Assembly: GCF_026212465.1 (NCBI RefSeq)
Contig: NC_080047.1
Coordinates: forward strand, 41,537,922 to 41,601,921
Length of the DNA stretch: 64,000 bases
DNA from: Amaranthus tricolor
Lineage: Eukaryota; Streptophyta; Magnoliopsida; Caryophyllales; Amaranthaceae
Reading direction: 5' to 3'
The notes beneath the pieces are model-generated. The model had not been told where the DNA came from. It saw only the letters and a list, made by a program, of their open reading frames with translations, and ran no database searches. Shown piece by piece: positions 22,648 through 33,800 of this stretch. Numbering within the stretch: the first letter of the stretch is position 1; every line of letters starts with the position of its first letter. The translations under genes were made by a program, and so were the position numbers.

Positions 22648-23165
22648 GAAGTTGACGAAAATTTGAAAATAATAAGACAAAAAATCAGAAAAAGGAACAA
22701 AATAATACAACTTTTAACTTATTTCCAAAATTAAGCGTGAAAATCTCAAACCTGTGGTTTGGGTCTATTTACAGTTACTAACTGCGAACAGGTCAAAATG
22801 AGTCAAACAGTTGTTCGCAGTTAGTAACTGCGAACAACCCTTTGATTTATTTTGACCTGTTCGCAGTTAACAGATAGCTGCACAAATACGCAGCAACTTC
22901 CTTTCCTTCTCATTTTCCTATTTCTCAAAACCCTAGCTGTTAGTAACTGCGAACAGGTCAAAAAAAGTCAAAACTGTTCCCAGTTACTAAGTGGGAACAG
23001 CTAGTTTGTTCTTTTTTGACTTGTTCGCAGTTACTAACTGCGAACAGCTCCAAACCACAGGTCTAGAAATTACACGCTTACTTTTGAAAATAAGTTGAAA
23101 GTTGAATTATTTTGTTCCTTTTTTTTATTTTTTGTCTTAATGTTTTCAAATTTTCGAAATTGGCC
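22648..23165. mobile_element. Palindrome-rich long-TIR element, copy 2 (CTGTTCGCAG family)
   Basis: Left end CGAAAATTTGAAAATAATAA, GACAAAAAATCAGAAAAAGG, AACAAAATAATACAACTTTT pairs with the inverted right end (AAAGTTGAATTATTTTGTTC, ATTTTTTGTCTTAATGTTTT, CAAATTTTCGAAAT), so TIRs are about 120 bp. The interior is built from alternating CTGTTCGCAGTTA and TAACTGCGAACAG words (22765-23050), including a variant CTGTTCCCAGTTACTAAGTG hairpin. The same words and TIR design occur at 15.33-15.77 kb. This copy ends about 350 bp upstream of the TATA box of peptide gene 2. Confidence 0.75.
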
Positions 23166-23514
23166 ATCTATAAAAAGGGTGTATTTTTTCATATTACCTA
23201 GTGCCCATAAAATGTCAAGAATGACATTGGTCCAAACTCATTTTGTAATGATAGAAATACAACACATAATAAAAGAGAACAACGTCTTATTTTAGTTAAA
23301 GCAAGTATTATTTTTCCCGAAAAAAATCTTTAAATCGAATTTCATCTAATCTTTATCTTCCCTCAACCTACCCTATAATAAAAAAAAACACATAATAAAA
23401 AAGTTACAATATACTTTGTAACAATCTCAAAAACACCTAAAGAGCCGTGCAAAGTTGATATTGCATTTTTTTGTAAACATAGTACACCAAGTCTCCTAAG
23501 TCCTAAATCCTCAA

Positions 23515-23522
23515 CTATATAA
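23515..23522 (+). promoter_or_regulatory. TATA box of Cys-rich peptide gene 2
   Basis: CTATATAAAGAGCCCC near 23514-23529, about 140 bp before the start codon. It matches the string before gene 1. Confidence 0.7.
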
Positions 23523-23655
23523 AGAGCCCCTCCTTAGTCTTTTAAGTGCAACTAAACACAACACAACACACAATCATATTCATCAATCCTCCAAAACAAA
23601 GAGATCTAGAATAAATATAAAAAAATCATTTAAAATTTTAAAAAAAATAGAAATA

Positions 23656-23922
23656 ATGAAGAAAAATAGAGTGAATTTGGTGGTCATGTTTGCGTTACTA
23701 TTACTTGTAACCAAACCTGAAAAAATCTCAGCTTCTCGCAAACTCGTTCCCTTCTCGAACATTCTGCTTGCTCAAGGGTTCGGTATCGACACACAGCACC
23801 CTCTTACTTGTGCTGGCATTGGTGACATTTGCCATCCTTTTAAAGCTTGTTGCCAAAACTGTAATTGTTATGGAACTTGTGTTCCCAAAGGTTTCCCTTA
23901 TGATCTGCACACCTGTGATTAA
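23656..23922 (+). CDS. Secreted cysteine-rich peptide 2 (8 Cys), paralogue of gene 1
   Basis: An intronless 88-aa precursor. The signal peptide (NRVNLVVMFALLLLVTKPEK, likely cut after KISA) is followed by RKLVPFSNILLAQ, identical to gene 1. The C-terminal domain keeps C-x6-C-x5-CC-x2-C-x1-C-x3-C-x11-C exactly, including NCNCYGTCVPKGFPYD. Changes cluster in the signal peptide and in loops 1-2 (AGIGDI, HPFKA, QN versus TGIGDL, TPFNP, HN). Gene and 3' flank are a direct duplicate of the 13.76-14.04 kb gene, same strand, about 9.9 kb apart. Function is unknown; an extracellular antimicrobial, protease-inhibitor or signalling peptide are all possible. Confidence 0.88.
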   Translation: MKKNRVNLVVMFALLLLVTKPEKISASRKLVPFSNILLAQGFGIDTQHPLTCAGIGDICHPFKACCQNCNCYGTCVPKGFPYDLHTCD

Positions 23923-24483
23923 AATAGTGTACGCCAACTTTAAATAAACTTATACTGCGAGAGCAGTGAATAGGTTGGAGTATAAATTTAAGTGTATGTG
24001 TCAATTATATGTAGTTTTAAAATAAAGCGGGGATGGTCATCTTTGTATGATGTGCTATTACTCCTTAATTATCGTTATGTATCGTTTTAAATGTTTGTGA
24101 AAAAAATTTTATATATTATCGTCACATCTTTGTTAGAATATGTTTTTTTCCGTGTATTGTTTAAACATATTTTGTGTTCATAATGGTATAGATAATTGAG
24201 TCAAAGTATCACAAAGGAATTCTAGGTTTAGACTTATCTAGTTTATGATTTATCTCATTTAATTAAAATTTTTATTAATATTGAATTTTTATAACATATA
24301 ATAATCAAGAATGGTAGTTAAATTGGTTGAGCATATATGCAGAGAAAAGTGTTCGACCCATCTTATACTAGTATTATGGATTCACCATTAAGCATTATAG
24401 CTACATACCGTGAATAATGGGTTCAATGTTTAAACAAAAATATTTGGGGTGCATGGTTTAACTATACTTGTGTTCATATTAAT

Positions 24484-24655
24484 AACAGCTGGTCTCTTGA
24501 GAGACCGTCTCCCACCGTCTCTTTGAGAGATGTCTCTTTAAGAGGCGTCTCTCAAACCCAACCCATTAAAGCTTGATTAAACTAAAAGATGATAATAGGC
24601 TGACAAATTAGAGATGATCTCTCAAAGAGACCGTCTCTCACAAGAATTTGTTGAG
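24484..24655. mobile_element. Small MITE-like inverted repeat (GAGAGACCGTCTC)
   Basis: GGTCTCTTGAGAGACCGTCT near 24490 and TCTCAAAGAGACCGTCTCTC near 24618 are related inverted/direct copies of a GAGACGGTCTC core, around an unrelated 80-bp middle. Similar GTCTCA words lie at 15825-15985. Ends and target duplication are unresolved. Confidence 0.35.
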
Positions 24656-24659
24656 TAGA

Positions 24660-25386
24660 AGTATCATAGTTGGACATACACCAATATTTAAATAAGGCAA
24701 AGCTTAAGGAAAAAAACAGAATACTAATCTGAATATGTATATGTATAAGGGCAATTCTGGGTACGTGCAATATGTTCAATTGCATATAGCCCCATATAAT
24801 CATATTAGTTTACATTAGTTTATCCACATGGACGACCACGAAAAACTATATATTGATTCATGCAACCGATACAAATTTTAGGATTAAAAGCTCTAACATT
24901 GTTATTGTTACTTGCTTATAGGTCTCAAAATTTTGAGAAAATATAAAATATACAAGACCTGTGTTTTTGCTCTGCCCTTGTATGTGTTTGAATGCTTGCA
25001 CCAGTTTCCAGTGTGCCATAATTTTAAGTAATTCTGGTGCTCTATTTTCCGTTCTGATTCAAATTGTTGTCCTCAAATTTAGAACCCAGTCAATGTAACA
25101 AGCACAAACAGCCCAAGGTATTATGAAATCTAGTTCTGGAACCACACAAAATGACCAATTGAACCAGAAACTATGTTGCAAATTTGTGACTTCTTTGTAA
25201 ATTTAAGGTGCGCACCAGTTTCTTGAAGCTAAACTGACCGAACCAAAACCAGCCAAATCTTGAACCATATAACACGGCAGAAAAAAAATTATGATTAGGA
25301 CCATAATAATAACTCTACCCATATAGCACGGCAGATATGAGCTCCCGGGTCTGGGTAACAACTCGAATCATCTTTGCCTGAAAGCC
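24660..25386. other. Downstream flank of TGS1
   Basis: No gene is seen. The last few hundred bases before 25386 should contain the TGS1 3' UTR (minus strand), but no clear polyadenylation signal can be singled out in this A+T-rich sequence. Confidence 0.35.
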
Positions 25387-28300
25387 TCAACTAGTCTTGC
25401 TGAAGTAAGCAGTGACAGCTTTTAATTTACCATTCAAGAAATTTTTCTCCACTTCCAGAGACCATGGAGCATCGGAAGATAAAGAAAGTTCCGCCAGTTG
25501 AACAATGTTGACATTTCTAGGCAAGAACATGATAATAAGCGAGGCAGTTGTCTTAAAAGTATTAAAAAGATACTTCCCATCGTGTGGCTGAAGCATACTT
25601 ATGTCGTAAGACTTCACTTTGAGATAATCGGGCCCTCCCCAAGGAGGTGATAGAAAGACTGTGTCAGCCTTCAAATTTGGGGCCAGATAAAAACAATCTC
25701 CATTGACAAATTCAATTTTGTCTTCAACCCCATAAATAGCTGCATTTTGATGAGCATAATCAATTTTCTTCGAATCTATATCAACAGCAATTACGTGCTT
25801 ACTCGTCTTTGCAAATTGTATTACATTGCCACCAACTCCAGCAAAGCAGTCAATCACAACGCCACCACCAGAACGAGAAGCGTGATGTCTGGCTATAGCT
25901 TCTGGAGTGACAGAAAACCACCCTTCTTCATCCATTTGTATACCATTATCAAATTTGGAAAATAAAAGATACCTTTGAGACCAATATTTAGATATATCAA
26001 CGTAGTAATCTTCAATTGGTTGAAACTCATGACCGATATTCTTGTTGAAAGACTTTTTCCTCCTGTTTTTTCTTTTTTTCTTTCGTTTGGTAGTAGCAGG
26101 TGTATCTTGCAAGCTAAAACAATTGAAAACGGACTCCGATTCTTCCATCTGAAAGTTATCGATGGGGTAATCACATACTGCTTCAACTGCACTGCTCAAG
26201 GTTGTATCTGACAGCTGGGCTATGACATTGCCATTGAAGTTTTTACCAGCATTCTCACGAGGACTTTCAATAGAGTCTGAATCTTTTGATAGAAACTTGC
26301 CATTGCACATGCTATAAGAGTCTTCTCGCTCTCTGCCATTTCCAGGATGCTGATGGCTGATGGTAGATGGTGAAGAAGCCATTATAAGTCCATTCTGACA
26401 CTCTCCATCATGCACATGATGATCGTTTGCATCTATAGCACAAGATATATCGGAAATCACAGCCGAACAAGATGATAGATCTTCAGATGTTAACTCTTGA
26501 GCTCTCCATACTTGTACCCCAGTCTGTCCATTTGTTCCTGTTTTATCAACCAACTCATGTCTATTGAATTGTTCATTAACTGTATTTGATATGTTATTTA
26601 CATTAGAGATGTCACCCTGAACACAGTTTTCCATGCCAGGGGGTGGATTCCAAGTGGATTCATGGGTTTTGGAGTTATAAAAGTAATATCTCATATAGAA
26701 CGAATCCCAGAACGCACTCCATTCACCACAAACACTAGAAGAGATGATGTCATTAACATCATGGTCAAGAACCATCTCGTATTGTATAGGCATGTCATCA
26801 ATCTGTTCAGTACAGATAGCGCGGTCAAAGTCGTCCAGTTGTGTTCCATTACCCATTTCAGTGTCTTTTATATCAACATGTTCCATTAAACCTCTACTCT
26901 TTGGGTGTTCCTCAACATAACCATCAAGTAAAATGTGTCCACTCGATGTACTGCTCTCCGATAAAACCAATGTGGCAGCAGTTGACATTAACTTATTTTC
27001 CATCTGAAAATCAGTCCCCAACAGGTCATCAGTGAGTGCTTCGTCTAATATATTTATTGGTACATTCTCACGTTTCTGTTTCTCACAACCACAATAGTCA
27101 GTTTCATCAGCCATATAAGCAGGTTTTGACCCATCACAAACATTGGACGATTTAACAGAACCATCACTAACATCAGAGCTCAAGCAAGAAAGTTCATCTG
27201 GAACCAGCAAAGATAAGGACGATGAATCATTTGTTTTATCTTGAAATTCCACATAAGATAAGCCCTCTTCACTCAATTTGGCAGAAATCAGCACTTGATC
27301 CCTGAATTTACTCGGACTAATTTGATTTTTAAGCTGGGTTGCTTTGTGTTTTCCCTTAGTTTGTGCACTGCTCTGCAGAAGAAAATGATAAAATTAAAAA
27401 ATTCTAACTACACTAATACAGTGATGACAGCAGCTTCCAGGAACAAGGCGTAGAAACAAATCCAACTTATTCAACATTAAAATAATTCAATCAATCATAG
27501 CATCATATATTTATATGTTTCACAACTCAAATAACATCACAAGTAACAACCAAACAGAAACATGTTTAACAATATGTAGATGTGCAATGAAGTGCTCTCA
27601 ATCACTCATTGTTTTTCAAAAAAAAGTCAGTTGATTTAAATGTATGTACCAAATTTCTCGAGCTAAAAATGTGCAGTTCCTTAAAGAGATGCGCAGAAAA
27701 GGAAGAGCACTAAATAAGAGGAAAAATTGGGGTCCAAAAATGCTATTGTTGCTACTAATTAACTCTTAAGCTCCCAAAAGAAGTTGGCAATTGCGACCCC
27801 TTCCCAATTCCCATCAAATCTACCACAAACTCCATCTAACGGGAAAAAAATATAACAAGAGATTTATAAAGAGCCACTTTATTTTTACCAGCTTCTTCAC
27901 TTAATCAGAAAATTACTATAACATGCACAAACCTCCTACAATTTCAGTACCACACGGCAAACAGGAGTAGCTACTCAGAAGCTTAAGGATCATAATTCTG
28001 ATGTAAGACATCAAGCTGAATAAAAATCAACTTGTTTATGTAATGTTATCTCAAGTTTTACATCCAAAACATGAAATCAACTTGTTCATGCCTTACGCGT
28101 CCCAGCTAAATGATAATTCCATTATTTTTATCATGGGCCAAAAAAAGCCAATCAGACCTTTCATTCACTGCACTGGCAGAAGTTCTCTTTACACTCAAAC
28201 TTATATAACTCCCAATGATCCAATTTCAGCACAACAAAAGAATAATCTTTTTTCATATTTCAATATCATCATTCATCAAAGTATCTCCTACATAGATTTA

Positions 28301-29032
28301 TCTCAAGTAAGATCATCGTACCAAGACTATTCCAAACCGAATAAAATTAGCTAAATGTACAATCATGAACAAAATTGCACAAAGAAAAACCATACCCTCT
28401 GCGTCATCTTTCAAGTTAATCAAAGGAATTTAAACTAACTACTTACTTGCTTGCTAGTTTGGAACGAAAGTGGGAGCCCAAGTGCACTCATCTCCTGAGA
28501 GAGATCAGCATCCTCCATTATAACACTCTCTTCTGCTCACAAAATAAAACATAAAAATTGGCTCACTAACATAAAATCATAATTGATCTACTTTAATTCA
28601 CATACCCGAGGTCTCAACACTCGTATTCGAGCTGCTATTATCCTTAGAAATAACGTTGGCATCGTAATCATCGCCGTCGTCGTCGTCATCGTCATATGTA
28701 AATCTCTATTAAGCAAGCACAATTCACAAAAAAAAAGTAAAATATAATTCAAATTTGCTCAATCAAAAGAATGAAATTGTGCTCAAATAATGGATTAAGA
28801 ATCTTACGATATGTTTAGGAAATGAAGAAGCTTGTCGAATGTCATCCTTTGAACAACCATCATCACTAGAAAAACATAAACTTGAAGTTAAATTAAATAC
28901 TAAAAAAATTGAATTAAAAAATGGATGGAGAAAATAAAGAGCTGCTTGCCGTAAATATACTTCAGTTAGCTTGAAAAGAGAACCAAGAGCTTTAATAACA
29001 GGCGAATCAAAGTCAAATTCGGGAGTATTCAT
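25387..29032 (-). CDS. TGS1: Trimethylguanosine synthase (snRNA/snoRNA cap hypermethylase)
   Basis: Exons: 29032-28950, 28865-28808, 28705-28606, 28532-28447, 27372-25387, giving 770 aa in continuous phase. Product: converts the m7G cap of snRNAs and snoRNAs to 2,2,7-trimethylguanosine using AdoMet, in nucleus/Cajal bodies. The N-terminus has ALGSLFKLTEVYLRDD and ALGLPLSFQTSKQ, as in plant TGS1. A WW-like domain is at about 326-354 (WSAFWDSFYMRYYFYNSKTH). A basic KRKKKRKNRRKK stretch precedes the methyltransferase domain, which has motif I VIDCFAGVGGN (about 616-626), VDIDSKKIDYAHQNA, and catalytic SPPWGGPDY (about 684-692), whose Trp stacks on the cap base in known TGS1. Intron 1 uses a GC donor (CG|GCAAGC); the others are GT-AG. 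The long acidic middle is encoded by one large exon. Confidence 0.93.
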
Positions 29033-29186
29033 GGTAATTGCTTCTAGTTCTGAGTTTTTAGGGTTTGAAATTTAGGGTTTTTACGATTCCTATTGAGAGT
29101 ATCAATTTCCTCTTCGTCCAGCAAATAAACCGATTTTGCGGATTTGTACTTTAGTAGTTGGTACTGGAATGTCATAGAGGGGCAAT

Positions 29187-29191
<5 letters not shown>

Positions 29192-29221
<30 letters not shown>
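29192..29221. repeat. Poly-T tract upstream of TGS1
   Basis: About 31 consecutive T between the TGS1 start (29032) and the Copia remnant. It could be the A-tail of a minus-strand retroposed fragment, but no matching body was recognised. Confidence 0.8.
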
Positions 29222-29223
<2 letters not shown>

Positions 29224-29285
29224 TGAATTTTTAGTTTTGTTTAGTTTTTTATATATCAAACAGTCTAAAAATATTTATTGAAGGA

Positions 29286-30175
29286 TGATTAGTTTTGACT
29301 TTTGATTTTTTATTGATCTTTTTAGAGAGATAAGGAGGAGTAAAAGTTAAAAGATAAAAAGATTTTTATTCATTGGTGTGATTCTACATTTGTAAACTTT
29401 CATATTTATAGGTAAGTTCTACCTACAATTACATTGATGCATTTACATTAGGGTAAATTCATTAATTACCTTTCACGTTACATTTCAACACTCCCCCTTG
29501 AATGCATTATAATTATGAAAAAGAGTAAAATATTATTACAATATATCTATTTAATATAGCTCATTAAAAACCTTATCAGGAAAAACTCAATGAAATAAAA
29601 ACCTGAACGAATGAAAAAAGATTATAGTGAGTATGATTCTCCCCCTAAGTTCAACAAATATCTCGTAGATGACACATTTTAATTTTATGAACAAGTTGTT
29701 CGAACCTCTTTGATGGAAGGGACTTTGTAAACAAATCTGCAAGATTTTCGTTTGATTGAATTTGTTTGACTTTTACTAATTTATACTTTTGGAGGCCATG
29801 TGCGAAGAAAAGTTTTGGTGCTATGTGTTTGGTTCTATCCCCTTTTATGAAGTCTTCACTAACTTGTTCAATACAACTGGTATTGTCTTCATAAATTATT
29901 GTTGGAGAATTTATTATCTTGTTTATCCCACATCCTTCTTGAATATGACTAATCACTGACCTTAACCAAACGCATTCTCTACTTGTTTTATAAAGGGCGA
30001 TCAGTTCTGCATGGTTTGATGATGTAGCGATCAGTGTCTGTTTTGTGGATCACCAAGATATTGCGGTACCTCCATATATGAATACATATCCATTTTGTGA
30101 TTTAGGTTTAGAAGGATCTAATAAGTATCCAGCATCTGCATATTCAATAAGAGTAGCATCTTGCTTTGATGTTTG
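29286..30175 (-). mobile_element. Truncated Copia retrotransposon: RNase H end, PPT and 3' LTR
   Basis: The minus strand from about 30175 to 29651 encodes the Ty1/Copia RNase H in broken frames: DATLIEYADAGYLLDPSKPK, NGYVFIYGGTAISW, IATSSNHAELIALYK, YEDNTSCIEQV and NLADLFTKSLP, with a stop after ISW. It ends at CHLRDIC. Downstream lie GGGGGAGAATCATAC and the polypurine tract AAGGGGGAG (about 29492-29500). The 3' LTR begins TGTTGAAATG at 29490 and runs left to about 29286. The 5' LTR, gag, protease, integrase and most of the RT are missing, so it is inactive. Confidence 0.8.
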
Positions 30176-30858
30176 TATTGGATAATTATGAAACTTTAGT
30201 TGTGTGAACCTTTAGGTTTATGTTGGATGATGCTCTTATGTTGTCTTTGTATTGGATGATGTGTGAACTTTTTTATAGATGATGTTCTAAGAGTTATATA
30301 TGATGTTGTGTTTGTATTGGATAATTATGTTGTGTTCTTGGTACTCTTTTGAAAAGAAAATTTTTATTAGGTACTTTTTAAAGATGGGCAAAAAAGATAA
30401 CGGTAAACTTAACCCTAGCCGTTACCTGATACTCTTTTAAAAAGAAATTTTTTTATTAGGTATGTTTTGAAAAAAAAAATTTATTAGAAACTTTTTTTAA
30501 AAAAATAAAATTATTAAGTACTTTTTGACAATTTTTCCTAAAAAATAAGCAAGTTTTAACTCTATATTACCAGTACATCAGCATATATATGAACAAAGTT
30601 AGAAAAGAAATAATAAGAAATTTACATATAACTGGAAGAATGTTAGAAAGAATAAACCAAATTCCTCCTATTTCCTTTGAAATATTCACTCACTCAATTG
30701 AATCATAAGAAAAAATTTACAAAATCTCCTCCCCCTTTGAGGGCAAGAAATAAAGGACCAAAAAAGGGAAAATTGTTCATTAATTGTGTTACATATGCTT
30801 TTCTAGTTCCTGTTTCTTGTTTACTTACTGTAATGGCAAATGTACGAAACAATCCACG
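30176..30858. other. Repeat-rich spacer downstream of STELLO
   Basis: TGTATTGGATAATTATG and TGGATGATG words repeat at 30175-30330. At 30340-30540 the words CTCTTTT(A/G)AAAAGAAA and TTTTTATTAGGTAC repeat and end with GACAATTTTTCCT. This ending resembles the GGTAATTTTTCC end of the MULE at 21.67 kb, so it may be a solo or decayed MULE TIR. No gene is seen. Confidence 0.35.
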
Positions 30859-33800
30859 TCAAACCAACTCCATAAGAAGAGGATCTCCGGCAGCCATTAC
30901 TCTTACAAGCTTGATAAATTCTTGTTCACTCGATACGCTCCATGGATGAATAGCGGGAGCTTGTGCAGAGTACAAGGTCGTGTTGGTAGACGGTGCTTTC
31001 TTTTTGTAAACCATTGTATTGAAGATCGGATCAAAGTTTTGTGGTGAATCCATCGACAAAAAGAATAAGGGGATTGCGACTTTTTGATGTATATTGAACT
31101 TGTCTACTAAAGCGACTAGATCGATGAAATCCTCCACGTATCTCCTTGGAACGAAGAATAGCTCGGAACTGCATACGACAAAGTCTTCATGGCTCTTTGC
31201 AGCTTCTTTGTAGTTTACTTGGAGGTGAGCCGGCATGCTGTTAACGACCGTTTTTACCAATTCTCCTTGTTTGGAAAACCAATCACCGTTTTTGGTTGAG
31301 ACAGGAGTCCACGACTTCGACACCTGAACAAGCATTAAACTTGTTGGATACAAATATCAAAGGAAGACAATAGATTTGATAAGAGCTGAAGACATGGTTG
31401 AATCATCGGAGTTAAAATTCGCAAAAATCTGACTCAAGATTGGAGATGTTGAATATTAGAGCTAGCAATTCAAGCAGTTATTGGGTATAAGATTCGACTT
31501 AAAAATGAGTATGTAGCCCACAATCACTGTCAAATGAAGGATTAGATACCGCAAGTCCGCCACTCCTAAAATTTTCACATAGGTAAATGCAAAATCAACG
31601 CAATTTTAAAACTAAATGACTCCACCCCTCATCTTTAAGTGTAGTCTTGATGAACATATTGGAGGTGTTTGGCAAAATGGCTTGTTAAGTAATTTTAACT
31701 TATTTTGATACAAATAGAGGGTTGAGTGGTCAAACCAGGCAATTCTAATGTATGGTAAACTAGCTAGTTGAAACAATTTATTGATATGAATAAGTTGTTT
31801 TTGAACAAGCTACTTACAGCAGCAAGTTCAAAATCAGCTGATCAAACCAACAAATAAAAATAGTTTGTCAAATCAGACACTAAAATCAGCTATCAGCTGT
31901 TTGCCAAACACCCCATTGCAATTCAGAGACAACAATGACATCCCTTATTTTGATAGTGTCAAAGATTCATTGTTCTTGGTTTTGAAAATGGAATATATTA
32001 AAATGACTCATTAAATCATGTACAGTATGTGAAAGTTGTTGATGAGTTTTTTACCAAGAGTCAATCAGATTCAATCTCTTTGTTATCACTAACAAGGGCA
32101 AGGTTGTGTACATTCTACCCCAAACCCGTCGTAGGTGCGAATCATTTTATGATTTTGGGGTAATGAAATGTTGTAGAGACGACAATGACAATGAAGCTTG
32201 CAGTTCCTATTACCTTATTGGTGATCCAAAGCTTATTCTTGTCACCTTGTACTAGATTCCAGTAATTAAGGATGGTATTATCTTGGAGAAAAAGAAATCC
32301 TTCTGCACTTGAATATCTGTTCATTATCTTAGGAAGTTGCCTGAGAACCAAAACAAAATAGTAATCAACAAAATGGTATATAACTATTGTTCAATACTTT
32401 TCATTTACTATTCAGTCGATATCAGCGATACATCTATTCCAGACAGATATACCACGAGAACAATAGAAACTGATGGACATAGCCTGACCTTGCTTCTGGT
32501 CACAACAAATTTGAAGCATATAACAATAACATGATAAAACAAAACCAGAACTCGGTTCGTAACAACTACTTTGTAACAAAATTTGGAATTGGTACAGCAC
32601 TGTCACATGATTCACTAATCTCGTTGCAAATTACGAATAAAAAAACGAATTATGGTCAGTTTTGGGCTATTTTAGGGTCATTTTGAGCGACTCACAAATT
32701 TAAAAAGAGAATTAACTGGTAAATTATGTTACACTGGGTACAACTAGATTTCATTACTAAGTTATGATTTGGCAAAAAAGAGTACAGCATCAGAGGCTAG
32801 AAATTCATATGCACTATATTAGGTATTTAATTATGTTCAACTCGGTGAAAATCAAATCACAACGTAATGTCAGTCTTTAAGCTTGAACAAATATAGTTCA
32901 ACTCAGTGAAAATATAGTTCTTTCTATAAAATTCTCTAGAGATTCTAGCAGTTAGCGATAAAATTTTATATATCTACACATTTCAGATGCCAGTCGCAGC
33001 ATGATGAAGAAGCCTGTGGTATGTTACTGTTGAAGGCATATTTTTTGTAACTAACACTAACAGCGTGTTCAGCCAAGATCAATCAATGATTGGCGGTACC
33101 AGAATGGTCATGTTAGGAAAACAGAAGTGCCTTGATAATTTTATGGAAACTTCAGATATGGAAACTAGAGATGAGGTTAGAAATGTGGAAGCAGGCGTTA
33201 CAATAAAAAAGTTAAAACTAAATCGAAGTAAGACATTGTATATGAATTATCAATTTGTCAAGAAAGATCTTAGCAGAGGCTTGATCAATTTAGATACAAA
33301 GGACGCTCTTCCAAGGAAGGGTTTCATTTAACTTGGCTTAGTATTTCACAAGTGCAAAGATACATATCAAGGGGGGCGCAAATAATAAACTATGACCGGA
33401 ATATTATTATGATCAAAGTGTGCCATTAAAATTAAAGAAAAATTTCTTGTTGGGCTTTTAGAAGAGCAACGTAGGAAGATATGGACAGCTGAAATGCACA
33501 TATTAAGATCAATGAATGGATATATCCTAAAGGATAGTATTTAGAATGATGACATTAAAAAGGATATTGGAGTCACATATTTATAAGATAATATGATAAC
33601 AAATCATTTATGTTTGTTTCGTCATGTGCAAAGAAGGCTGAAAAATGCACCTACAAAATGCTAACAATTGATACTTCGAGAATCTAAGAAAAGGTAGAGG
33701 TAACGCCGAAGGTGCATGGATAACATAAGTGAAAAATGGAAGAATTGGGATTCGCATGAGCATATGACTAAATGGAAGAGGAAAATACATGTGAATGATC

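Noticed and set aside
29044..29259. Frame with a poly-Lys run
   Set aside because: Created by the T31 tract read on the minus strand; no conserved sequence.
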